Source: Cyrtodaria siliqua (Eukaryota > Mollusca > Bivalvia > Adapedonta > Hiatellidae). From it: a DNA stretch of 64,000 nucleotides. A program made the position numbers and the translations under genes. This document shows positions 33,801-44,459 of this stretch, in pieces. Below the pieces are notes generated by a model, which was not told the origin of the DNA, searched no databases, and worked only from the letters and a program-made list of their open reading frames with translations. The stretch spans positions 1 to 64,000 of the forward strand of contig JAWPHD010005065.1 of assembly GCA_037043455.1 (NCBI GenBank), written 5' to 3'. The stretch's first letter is position 1. Every line of letters starts with the position of its first letter.

Positions 33801-36800
33801 GAGACACACTTTGTCTGACTAAAGACAAAGGTTGTGCGCCTGTATGAAACAGTTCTCATTAAAAGGAATTTAAAAATATATTTAGCATACACTTGATTTA
33901 AATTTGGTCTTAATTGTCATATTTGGCTGTTTTAAAAGAATATATATTAAAACCAGACTATGTGTATTGACACGTATGCATGAATCACTTAACATAGGTT
34001 ATGGAAATGTTAGAACTTATGAGATGATGCAATCAAACAATGATACTCTTGAAAATATGCTGAAGTAATCATTTCAATTTCATATCAGGAAAATGCAATG
34101 CTCGAATGGGTTTGGCCATAAAGATGGTGTCTACGAACTTTGTATACTACCCCCTGTAACCTATAAAGTCGCTGCATTTATGTCATATTGTTAAAGTTCA
34201 CTATAATTATGTGTGCAAACATTTTGCACATGCGACTAAAAAGCAACTATAAAGCATCTAGCTTGATTATTTTAGATGTGTCATACATGCATGTGCCATA
34301 TATTTCGATTTAAAAGCTGTAAATAATAAAACTCTGCATGCAAATAAAAAAGGAAATGTTGACCCAATGATATTGGCCATGCGGACCGGAAGAGACATAT
34401 GCTATCTGATATGTTTAGTGTACATGGTTAAAATCATGTTAAAGTTCCCTGGCCATGTTTTGTTTCATGAACATGCTTATGTTTATTTAAATCGAAATCA
34501 ATACACAACAATAGATATTTACAATTCACACATTGCAATATCTGTGAAAAGCTTTTAATTGATGACGTAGAAAACTTTAAACAGGTAAATTAATCCACAA
34601 GTAAATGTATTTATCAATTATCTGGCTACAGTTGTGCAGCTATACAATTCAGATTTACCTCAGCTACTTATTTTTACATACAACTTAGTAGCGGTTTTAA
34701 ATATATGTTTCTCTCCGGGACTATCAAGAAATGTTTATATGATGTTTAAGAGTTACATTTTTTAATTGATAATACTACAAAAAGGTGGCCATTCATCTTT
34801 AATATAAGTTTGTGAGAAAAAAAGTACAGTATAGAATAAACAAAGTAAAACATGCTTTGAATTATATGGAAATGAAGATACAATAAGTTAGCCTATATAT
34901 GGAAACTCCGGGGAAAAAGTAAATAAAACAAATGAAAATAAGTTTGTATCACCTTTTCGTTTTGCTGCTTCTTTAAAGTAAAAGGAAAACATTATAACTC
35001 ATTGATAGTGATGTTTTGTTATAACATCATGTTATGGAGAACTGTTAAACATTAAACGTATGTAAACGTATAATCTAGAAACATTCATGGTAAGTCTTAA
35101 TAGAAGTGTCTAGTAAACGTTTATATTTTTGAATCCCATCATGTTTAGGTATCGCAAGAACGACTTTCTCTATTGGAAGTCAACTGCAAACATAACAACA
35201 TCCGCCTTGATCTATGAATGGTTATCACCAACACGCATATAAACAACTACACTATATGACCTGTATCATGGAATAATATAACTCAAGGAAAAAGACCAAC
35301 ACTCACTTTTGGTGTAGGCTGTCGATGATTTGCATATTGTTCCATCTCCGTGCCCCTTGTTCGCAGCTTCGACGGGTCCATAACTTTCCTTTTCTTTGTT
35401 GCATTCTTGCAGAATTGCTCATGTTTCTCCAGTCTGTCCTCGGCAAACTTTCGCCCACAGTTGTAGCACGCCACCAACCGACCAGTGTCCTCGTATGCGC
35501 CTTCTATTTGGTCCGCATGCTGGTAAAGGGCCGTATGCTCGCCCATTTTCGGCGACGGTTGGCGGGTAGGTGCCTTTGACGTGGATTTAGAGGGAACTGG
35601 TTTTCTGGTTTGTGCTGGTCGAGGTTGAGGCGGTGGTGTCGGTTTATTTCCGTAATTTCCATCATTCATTTCATCGTCAGAATCTTCGTATTCAACGCGA
35701 GCCTTTTCCGAATTCTTTCTAAGTCTTCGTTTTTTTTCTTCCTCCATCTTTCGTGCCTTTTCTACATCCCATTCCCGTTTCACGCGATCTTCCTCCTCCA
35801 TTTTCCGTTGACGTTTCTCTTCGTCATGCAACTTGCGTTTTCTGTCTTCTTCAAGCTTTTTACGACGTTCCATTTCTTTTGCTTCCTAAAGACAAATAAA
35901 AGGGATGTTTAAATACCATAACATTGTGTCAGCAACATACGTGTATAAGCATTTGTTTATCCTCGCTGTATTGCATTTGGCATTTTAGCGAGCAGACCTC
36001 GGAATAAAGTCTCTCCCAAAGGACTGGCAAGGCAGGAAATACTTTTTAAATATTTCGATAATTAACCCAAATTTTGTCCTGGCTGGGACTGAATGCGCCA
36101 TCCCTTGGTTACTAAGCCGCGATGCTAACCATTACACCACGGCGCTAACTAAAGTTAAGTTACTATTTATCATGTTTATTGATATAGAGATAACGCTTCT
36201 TGACACACCATCGTTCTTGATGAGCTGTTAGATTAACAATCTCATTAAAATCACATCAGCTATCACGATTTATTGATCTGATTTTAACGAGGTTAGTTTA
36301 TTATTAGACAATTTCTGTTTACAGCAATTCACAGAGAATAGTATTTTGCAGACGACAGGCGTTGAACAATTGACTAGCACGGTGTACCGTGCACAATGTG
36401 TTCACATATAACTTGACACTAAGTATAAGCTACAATGATCCCTGTTTGAGTTATGTATTTGTTACAATGGGTACAAATATAATCGCCTACAACGCCGCCA
36501 TCTGATATTAATTCGATTATTAGATACCGCGGCAATGTTATTGAATAACAAGGTAGAAAAGTAGTAAATAAAGAGAAGGTACATCTATATAAAACCGATA
36601 AACAGACGAAAATGAAAATACATAAATCTTTTTGATTTCTCAAATTTCCTTCTACTACCGTGTTAGACCATGCATCATTTCGAGACTTCGTGTATCTACC
36701 TGTAATTGCCCAGTGTGTCTTAAGTGCAAGAATAAAGACGACTGCTTATCCTGGTAGAGGGTAAAGCCCTCCCCACGCCTCGCATTAAAATTCATTTTGC

Positions 36801-39693
36801 CATGTATTTGCAAGTATAGATTTCTACTTCAGCGAAAAATGGCGTGTTTACAACAGAATGTGCAGTTCTGCATGTGAGAATGTTAAGACCCATTATATAT
36901 GTTTTAGTTCGATGTATGGACGATGGACCTAGAATGTTAATTCCTGCTGGCACTATATATTCAGTTTTGTGTTAATGAGCCGTCAAACCAAATTCAACTC
37001 GATTAAACTTTTAATTGGCTAGCACTATGTTATTAAAGAAAGGTCCCTTACGTTAACACTCGTCTACATTTAAATGTATTTATACGACTTCGCTTTATTT
37101 CTCTGCAAACACTTTAAACAATCAGAAGAAGCATACTAACATGTATTAACCCTTAACCCGCTACATATATATAATGGACTGTTCTTTCTTTGAATTTAGA
37201 GCATTCCTTTTATGTGACAAAAGGATGTTTTGGGAAATATGACTGAGCAGCCGGACATTGTTAACCCTGATCAGCCTGCGAGTTACTGCGATGTTCACAT
37301 ATATATCGATAATAGTATGTAAAAAGAAATACAGATTACTGCATGCAAAAATAGTGACGAGAACGTAAAATATAAAGACATATAATATATCACCATGTCC
37401 TCTTGTAGCTTTTGATAAAGAGAAACAAAACACAATATTAATTCAGTATATTAGTAACAAATACGTTTGAGAACGTAATCCTAGACGTTCTGGTTTGTAT
37501 GTTATATAAACAAATATGTGCATACACGTTTAGATAAGATTTATTAATACTGTACCATATATAATTAACTAATTAATTAACTATTATAGAAGTTTAACTG
37601 TATATGTTAATAAAAATGATTTGGACGCGGATTTATCAATTGCTAATTTTGATTAAGTAAAAATATCCAAGTTCAAGGTGTTACTTATCAGTTACTTATC
37701 CCAGGGCGTAGCTGACCTGAAATTCATATATAGGCCCGGCAAACTAGGGGGATCCGGGGCATGCTCCCCCGTCTTTTTTTAAACTTAGCTATGAAATGGT
37801 GCGTTTTGGCGTAAATCTGACAGAGCACTTGTAACAGTCTATTAAATCATTTTAGAATTATTTTATCTTTAGAATTCTGTGATTCTTGATTTCAAGAAAC
37901 TCATTCCTCAATGAGTGATATAAATATTCTTAATCTGTTGCTCACAGCAATTAAAAGGCTCATTGTGTTCTGAGAACACATTGATCTGCATCATAATAGC
38001 ATGATGTGATGTCATAATAGCATGACGTGATGTCATAATTATCCAGGGTGTGATGTCATAATACCAGAAAGTGATGTCATGATAGAAGCAACCAAAGGAA
38101 ATTATGAATGAAGCATTCTGATTGGTTCACTGATAAAAAATTGGACCAATGAAACCAGTTAATTGAAAGCTCATTGTATTCTCAGAACACACTGAGGTTT
38201 TACTGGACATTGAGTAGTGAGGTTCTTGAAACTCAGAAACACAAAATTCTAATGATAAAATAATTCTAAAATGATTTAATAGACTGTTTTGTGTGGTATT
38301 CGAAGAAAATTTTGTTTAACAAACTGAGAATTAACATTGAACAAAGCTGAATTACCTACACTGTAAAATAAAATAAGAAACAAATGTTGACCCTTAACCC
38401 CCACCCACTCCAGCTTCAGTTTTTATTGCATTTTTGGACTTTCCATTTTTTTTTCATTTTTCATACGGCCTAATACTAGCTACGCCGATGTTAGCTTATA
38501 TAAATATACTGATTGAATAACGTTCAGCGCGTTGATGTATACGTTCTTACCTCCATTTCCTCTCTGGCCCTCTCCTTTTGAAGTCTTTCCAACTCCCTCT
38601 GCTGTGACTCTATCTGTGCCAGAATTTCGTGTTGCTTCCTCTTTATGTCATCGTCTGAACCTACTCCATCAATACCCTGGTCACTATCGTCATCTTCCGC
38701 GTAACCTTCGTCTTCCGCGGAGGGTCGACCTGTTCCCTTAATTTCGCGGTGTTTCTGGAGACGCATTTCGCGGTTCTTATCCTGCTCGAATTGGAATTTC
38801 TGAAAGTCACTTAGCTTACTTTGGTTTGACTGACTGCTTTTATTGCTTCGCTGACTTTGTAGAAGCTTGCGTTTCTGTTGTAAAGCTTGTAACTGTTTCG
38901 GATTAGGAGGCGGTGTGTCGTCATCCATGCCATCGGAATCTATTGCAAAGTTGCCCGTTGGCGCACTTTTAGGTATGCTATTGCCGTTCGAGTAGTTTTC
39001 TTTATTTCGCGAAGTGTCTTTTAATGTTCTTGGACGCACTATTTGAGGTTTCCTAGGGAACGGGTTATCTTGATGCTGACCAGGCTTTTGTATAGGCGCT
39101 AAAAGATTGGACCTATCGCGACCAGCACTGTTTTTACTTGACTGATGAGGTTGGCCAGTATTGAGTTTACTTGTTACTTGGTATTTACCAGCATTTTTTT
39201 TACTTGGTTGATACTGTCCATTTGGTGAACTCTGCTGCTGCATCTGCTGGGCAAGTCCTTGGCTTGTATAATGTTGTCCCGTGTAACCAAAAGAAGGCTG
39301 GGACTGTTGATGTTCTACCTTTTTCTGTTTGTACATGTGCTCCATCGATGGGGACAAACTATTCTGTCCCTTTTCACTACCAGACCCCAAAGCTCTCCTC
39401 TCATTGAAAAAATCTCTCACCATACCTTTTTTGTTCACTTTCTGTAGTGCACGTTGCTGATTATCTTCATACATTTGAATAATCCTCTGCTCTTTCTCCT
39501 TCAACAGTTTATTCTGATAGTTCACCTGCATCTGGTCTAGCCTTGACGGCTTCTTGGACTGGTTATCGTTCTGCATAGTGTCGTTTCGATAACCGCTATA
39601 CTGGGCAAGCTGTCCGGGGTGAACAAATGGACGGGGTATTCTCGATAATCCTCCGTACGAGGTTGTGGTGTTGTCGAGTGCAAGGTAACTCAT
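30804..39693 (-). CDS. ZC2HC1C: ZC2HC1C-like zinc-finger C2HC protein (3 coding exons, complete)
   Basis: Exons on the minus strand: 39693-38551 (381 codons), 35885-35307 (193 codons) and 31055-30804 (83 codons plus TAG). All joins are phase 0 with AG/GT borders, giving 657 aa. The N-terminal exon (MSYLALDNTT) is Q/S/N-rich and looks disordered, with a short predicted helix (QNKLLKEKEQR) and an acidic stretch. The second exon begins with a K/E/R-rich coiled coil, then C2HC finger 1 (Cys521, Cys524, His536, Cys540; start CYNCGRKFAEDRLEKH). The third exon has KKSNWRAKHESFMNAI, a proline run and C2HC finger 2 (Cys624, Cys627, His639, Cys643; CPHCTRRFNPGTAERH). Order and spacing match the ZC2HC1/FAM164 family. 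The long coiled-coil N-terminus points to member C rather than the short A/B paralogues. The biochemical role is unknown. An acceptor-like site just upstream of the ATG suggests a spliced 5'UTR. The paralogue call is less sure than the family call. Confidence 0.88.
31287..31373. mobile_element. 87-bp fold-back (ZC2HC1C intron 2)
   Basis: The arms are GTTATTTAAACACC and GGTGTTTAAATAAGCC, extended by TCTCATCTCG / CGATGAGA and GTCTG / CAGAC, with a short loop. Confidence 0.75.
32540..33400. mobile_element. Inverted-repeat element, 0.86 kb (ZC2HC1C intron 2)
   Basis: CTGAAATATATAGGGAATTT with GCAAAGT near 32560-32590 is inverted at 33369-33395, with weaker pairing outside. The interior includes a GTGCGCCTTAAAACCCAATT-type SINE/LINE tail and a (TTAC)n run. 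Confidence 0.45.
33310..33344. repeat. (TTAC)n microsatellite tail
   Basis: About seven TTAC units following AATTCAATTCAATTCAC, as in molluscan retroelement tails. Confidence 0.8.
33420..35306. other. ZC2HC1C intron 2 remainder
   Basis: AT-rich sequence between the inverted-repeat element and the second exon. No gene, RNA or clear repeat was recognised. Confidence 0.4.
36071..36145 (-). mobile_element. tRNA-derived SINE head (ZC2HC1C intron 1)
   Basis: The minus strand reads GCGCCGTGGTGTAATGGTTA with box A TGGTGTAATGG, and CATTCAGTCCCAGCC in the box B position. The acceptor stem does not close, so it is not a working tRNA. Confidence 0.5.
37172..37255 (+). repeat. Second copy of the 19064-19145 repeat
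   Basis: Same ordered words (GACTGTTCTTTCTTTG, TTTATGTGACAAAAGG, TGTTTTGGGAAA). Confidence 0.5.
37834..38287. mobile_element. 454-bp MITE with 34-bp TIRs and an inner 22-bp tandem (ZC2HC1C intron 1)
   Basis: ACAGTCTATTAAATCATTTT starts the left arm (37834-37867). The exact complement closes the element at 38254-38287. The centre has four imperfect copies of TGATGTCATAATAGCATGA. Palindromic TGTGTTCTGAGAACACA occurs inside the left half. Confidence 0.8.
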
Positions 39694-40330
39694 CTGGTTG
39701 TGTATTGGATGCTTGTAAATCTAATTCTGAAAAGATATGATGAACATATTGTGATATCTAGTAAACACTTCAACCCATAGCTTCGAATATCCAACTGTTT
39801 ATCGTCAATAATGCCCTCCTGCAAATACACAGACATTTAATTTAAAAAAAAAAAGGATACACAACGTGTTAAATCTAGTCAACACGACAGCACATTGCTT
39901 ACGAATATCCAACTGTTTGACTAGAATATAAATGCTCTCTATAAACAGACAGTTATATCTAGCTAACACTACAAACATTGCTTACGATAATCCAACTACA
40001 ATAATGGTCTCAATACATTCTGAAAAATTTGACAAACAGGCGTTTATATCCAGTTAAAACCACAGCACATGGTTTACGAATGTCCAACTGTTAAACTACA
40101 ATAATGGCCTCCTGCAAGTCCACATAACCAAGCGTTTCCTTAAATCAATAAATCATTCCCTTGAGAACATACACGTAATTACTTATTTAGTTCTACCTAT
40201 GTAAACATACGTTAATAACAATTATAGCGCTTTCAGTGTATAGTTACAGGCCATACCTTTTGTTAATGCTAGGATGTTTGGTTGGTTGAATGGTGTTTTA
40301 GGTCATTTTCAGAAAATTTAGGCTAGATAT

Positions 40331-40478
40331 GACGGTCGTTATTTTCGTGGTGGAGGCAGACCATCCCCTTTTTCCTGTGTATAATTAATACTGTATACCT
40401 CCCGCCATCCGTACGAATCGAAATTCTCGCTTACAAGTCGAGCTCCCAGTGGGTTTTGAACCCGCAGCGGTGAGACGG
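40331..40478 (-). mobile_element. tRNA-derived SINE, copy A
   Basis: Minus-strand box B GCGGGTTCAAAACCC is followed by CACTGGGAGCTCGACTTGTA and GGATGGCGGGAGGTATACAG, then GGTCTGCCTCCACCACGAAA. The same order is found at 47728-47876, so both are copies of one SINE. Box A is missing or degenerate. Confidence 0.6.
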
Positions 40479-41084
40479 TTTCAAACGGTTAATGCTACGA
40501 ACAGAAGGTACTGATAAAGGTTCGCAGTGGAACAGTTTTAAAAGTAAGATTGATATTTTTATTGAATATGGAGATCTGACGATCTCTTTACGATTGGAAG
40601 GTAAGAATGATATTCGCTTAGAAGCCCGCCGAGGCCCTGTGGGTAGCACGGTAGACTATATGGAGATCACAGGTTGGAGCGTAACTGGGTTATCTCGTTG
40701 CATCTTGTGGTTAGACACTTGTTGCTTAGACTTCCGGATGGAGACGTAAATCGGGCGTTCAAGAGTATTGGAGTCTATCTTCTGTTAACGTGGGTACATC
40801 AGGCTTTGTGTCGGGGTCCAGGGATAACAAATAATATAACACATATGCTGTTATTCCTTTTTCTGACATCAAAGCACCATTTCGTTACGTTAAATAGAAG
40901 TTCGAAATAATAAAACGTTTCTATTTTTTTATCATGTGTGCATCCTCGTCGCCACTACTCGATACATTTTTAGAAATATACTAGACGCAATATAGCCAGC
41001 TGTTTAGAAAGTTGATTTTGGCGATCACAATGTCGTCTGGGTATATGTGTGTTAGTTCGTCCGTTAGTCCGTTCGCTTGTTAAT

Positions 41085-41365
41085 CATGGGGCGTTCGTGG
41101 TCGAGTGGTTAGTGTCTCTGACATGAAATCACTTGTCCCTCACCGCTGTGGGGGTTTGATCCCTCATGGGCCTAGGAATCTTTATGTGAGGAAGCTATTC
41201 AGCTGGCTTACGGAACATCGGTGATTCTACCCAGGTGCTCGCACGAGCAAGAATATTGCCCGGAGGGGCACCTGGGGTCTTCCTCCACCAATGGAAGCTG
41301 GAAAAGTCGCCATATGACCTTAGCTGTTGGTGCGACTATAAAATCCAATTCAATTCGTTCGTTTT
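41085..41365 (+). mobile_element. Full tRNA-derived SINE (about 280 bp)
   Basis: Box A TGGTCGAGTGG (41098-41108) and box B GGTTTGATCCC (41153-41163) have tRNA spacing. A conserved-looking body follows (TTCTACCCAGGTGCTCG, GGGGCACCTGGGGTCTTCCT, AGTCGCCATATGACCTT), then the tail GTGCGACTATAAAATCCAAT and TTCGTTCG. The plan matches widespread bivalve SINEs with a central domain. It is inserted in a tandem-repeat region. Confidence 0.8.
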
Positions 41366-41390
41366 CATTTATTAATATATTTTTCGTTAC

Positions 41391-41797
41391 TTGAGGATTT
41401 TCACCAAACTCCACCAGAATGTTCCTTCTATTGGTCCAACATCAAGTACACAATTTCGGGTCGCTGTGACCTACTTCGGACGAAATATAGGCCACGTCCG
41501 TCTCCGCAACGACATGCGTATATCTTGCTTCTTTTATTTTCTTTCTTGCATGATCTTCAACACAATTCGTCAGAATGTTTCTTATATGCAGCTGACATCA
41601 TGTGCAAAAGTTCGGGTCGCTGTGACCTACTTTCGACGAAATATAAGCCGCGTTCGATGTGTATCTTGCTTCTGTATTTTCTTTCTTGCAGCATTTTCAC
41701 CAAACTTCACCAGAATGTTCCTTATATGTATCTAACATCATGTGCAAAATTTCGGGTTGCTGGGACCTACTTTGAACGAAAATATGTCACATCCGTT
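41391..41797 (+). repeat. Tandem array, three units of about 155 bp
   Basis: CACCAAACT-CACCAGAATGTTCCTT, ACATCATGTGCAAAATTTCG, GGTCGCTGTGACCTACTT and TATCTTGCTTCT-TATTTTCT recur. The overlapping forward frames here are products of the repeat. Confidence 0.7.
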
Positions 41798-42177
41798 CTC
41801 CATTACGACATGCACCGGCCACTGTTAATGACATTAATAAATTAATAGTTAGTATGTACGGAACGAATATCTCTTGGGATTGACATTGGTGTTGGTCAAA
41901 TAAAAAAATCAGGCCTACTTCGCAATATGGCTCGACATGTAGGCTGTGATCTTCTAGTTAGTTATTATTGTTAAAGTCACATATATCGAATGTGTAAGCC
42001 ATACGATGATGATGTGCATCTACATCTAACAACAGCTTTCCAAGAAGTGGAGGAATATATACAACAGAAAAACATGAAAAGGCATGCCTATTGATCAAAA
42101 CACGGTGAATACACAAACGAAGTAAGTTTTGTTACAGTTAATCCAGACTTTTTATATTTAACATAACAACTAGACGG

Positions 42178-43349
42178 GTGTTCCGCGGAACACGTGTGTC
42201 GCCTGTCAGCGCTTTTTCAGTATAACAAGGTTTTTTGGACCCTGATAAATGACCTTGACATACTAGCCTAACTAAGTTTTCGTGAGAAAAAAAAAGAGTA
42301 TTTAACCCGTATAATGATCTTCAGTGTGACCTTGACCTTTATGTTTTAGTATGGTCATGTCGATGCTGTCAGAAGAAATATCAAGAAATGAGAAAGTTAT
42401 AGCCAATGTTGTCTTCGTGAAGAAAAAAAATGAGTATTTTACCCATATAATGACCTTCAGTGTGACATTGACCTTTATATTTTTAGTATGGTCATGGCAA
42501 TGTTGTCATGATGAGTATATATTGAAAGAAATGTTGATGAAGAAATATCAAGAAATGAGAAAGTTATAGTCAATCTAAAGTTTTCGTGAAGATTTTTTTT
42601 TATTTAATCCATATAATGACCTTCAGTGTGACCTTGACCTTTCTTTTTTAGAATGGTCATGTCGATGTTGTCATGATGAGTATATACTGAAAGTTTGATC
42701 AAGAAATATCAAGAAATGAGAAAGTTATAGCCAACGTTAAGATTTTGTGAAGAAAATATGAGTATTTATCCCATATAATGACTTTTAGTATGACCTATAT
42801 ATTTTAGTATGAACATGACGATGAACATGGTGAGTAAATGTTGAAAGTTTGATGAAGAAATATCAAGAAATGAGAAAGTTATAGCCAACGTCAAGTTTTC
42901 GTGAAGAAAAACATGAGTATTTAACCCCTATAATGACCTTCAGTATGACATTGACCTTTATATTTTAGTATGGTCATGTCGATGTTGTCATGTTGAGTAT
43001 ATATTGAAAGTTTGATGAAGACATAAAAAGAAATGAGAAAGTTATAGCCAACTTTATATTTTCGTGAAGAAAGAAATTAGTATTTAACCCATATAATGAC
43101 CTTCAGTGTGACCTTGACCTTTATATTTTAGTATGATCATTTCGATATTGTCATGATGAGTATATACTGAAAGTTTGATGAAGAAATATCAAGAAAAGAG
43201 AAAGTTATAGCCAACGTTAAGTTTTCGTGACAGACGGACTGACGGACTGATCAGCGTTAAGTTTTCGTGACGGACTGACTGATGGACTGACGGACGGACG
43301 ACTTTTCAGTGATCCCTATGTATCGCATTTTCCTTCGAAAAGGCGACAC
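42178..43349. mobile_element. Element with palindromic end, GTGTCGCC TIRs and a six-unit tandem core
   Basis: It starts with a perfect 16-bp palindrome GTGTTCCGCGGAACAC (42178-42193), then GTGTCGCCT (42196-42204), whose complement AGGCGACAC ends the element (43341-43349). Between them are about six units of roughly 160 bp with AATGACCTTCAGTGTGACC, TTTTAGTATGGTCATG, TGAAAGTTTGATGAAGAAAT and TCAAGAAATGAGAAAGTTAT. A GACGGACTGACGG tail precedes the right end. Confidence 0.65.
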
Positions 43350-43469
43350 GAAAATGCACTTTTGGTGTCGGACAGAGGGGATAGCAATCGTATTTGTCAT
43401 ATAACTTATTCTCAAATACCTATAAGATCTATTAATAAACGATTGGCTAGCTCATTTCTGGATGACAGT

Positions 43470-44160
43470 CTCTTTAAAGGGATACACGGCAATCGTGGTT
43501 TGTTTTATAACTCGATCGCGGCGTCCCGTTAGTTTTTTTCTACGCAATTTTTCTTTTTGCAATGATTGGTATTCATTATAAAATAGTTCAAAGCAAACTG
43601 TGTTTACATATTACTCTTGATTATAGTTCACCAATAACATTAAAATAGTAGAATATTAATTAATAACGTAGAAAAAATTAATGCACAACTTTCTTTTAAA
43701 TTTAATTATATGCAAGCAGGTTTAAAGTCAAAAGAATACAGAATTAATCAATAAAAGCTGATTATGTTATGCTTGATAAAAACTTCAAGATTTCCCTATT
43801 CCTTTTAAATGGACGCACGGCAATCTTTGTTGTGTTCAAATTACAATAGTGCGGCGTTCCGTTATTGTTTCTATGTAACGTTCCGTAACTTGCATTTTTG
43901 CTAATCTTTTGCAAATCATTATTAGTAAGTATGTGAACTGTTCAAAGAAAATTGTTTTTGCCTTATTACTATTTTAATTATAGTATACCTAAACTAAATT
44001 GAAAGCTTAAATAGAATGACAAAGACAATTTGAAAACTCCAAATTGTGTTTATACTTTTTATCAAAGTCTCCGCTTTTATTTAATTATAGTCAAAATGAT
44101 ACCGGGTTAATATTGCTTGACAACAACTTTAAGTCCAGTGTCCCTTAAAGTCCTAGTCAA
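43470..44160 (+). repeat. Divergent tandem duplication, two units of about 340 bp
   Basis: ACGGCAATCGTGGTTTGTTT / ACGGCAATCTTTGTTGTGTT, GCGGCGTCCCGTTAG / GCGGCGTTCCGTTAT and GTTCAAAG..AACTGT-like words recur in order. No coding sequence. Confidence 0.55.
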
Positions 44161-44398
44161 CTGTTTGCATTCCACGTCTGTAGTGTTAGAATAATACTTA
44201 AATTTCCATTAATAAAACAGTATTAATTAAAATTGAAAAACACTTTATTCTTTAGAAAAAACTAATTTTGACCAGACTATACAGAACTTTACTATGATGG
44301 AGGGATGATATTAATAGATAATAATACTCTATTAGAACTAGTTTGAGCGCACGAAAGCACGTATGTCGTACTCATTACGTAGTCCGAGTATTAACGTG

Positions 44399-44453
44399 CA
44401 TACCCCATCCAACCCCTTCTCCAAGAAGCGAAAACGGGGTTGGCTGGGGTATG
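44399..44453. other. Strong hairpin, 18-bp arms
   Basis: CATACCCCATCCAACCCC faces GGGGTTGGCTGGGGTATG with a 19-base spacer and one mismatch. Confidence 0.7.
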
Positions 44454-44459
44454 AAATAA

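Noticed and set aside
35325..35912. Forward frames over the second ZC2HC1C exon
   Set aside because: Shadows of the E/K/R-rich coding strand; the spliced minus frame explains the sequence.
36071..36145. Functional tRNA gene on the minus strand
   Set aside because: Box A is good, but the acceptor and T stems do not close. Called a SINE head instead.
41391..41845. Two overlapping 106-114 codon forward frames
   Set aside because: They follow the ~155-bp tandem array, with the same peptide words recurring by repeat; no codon bias or homology.
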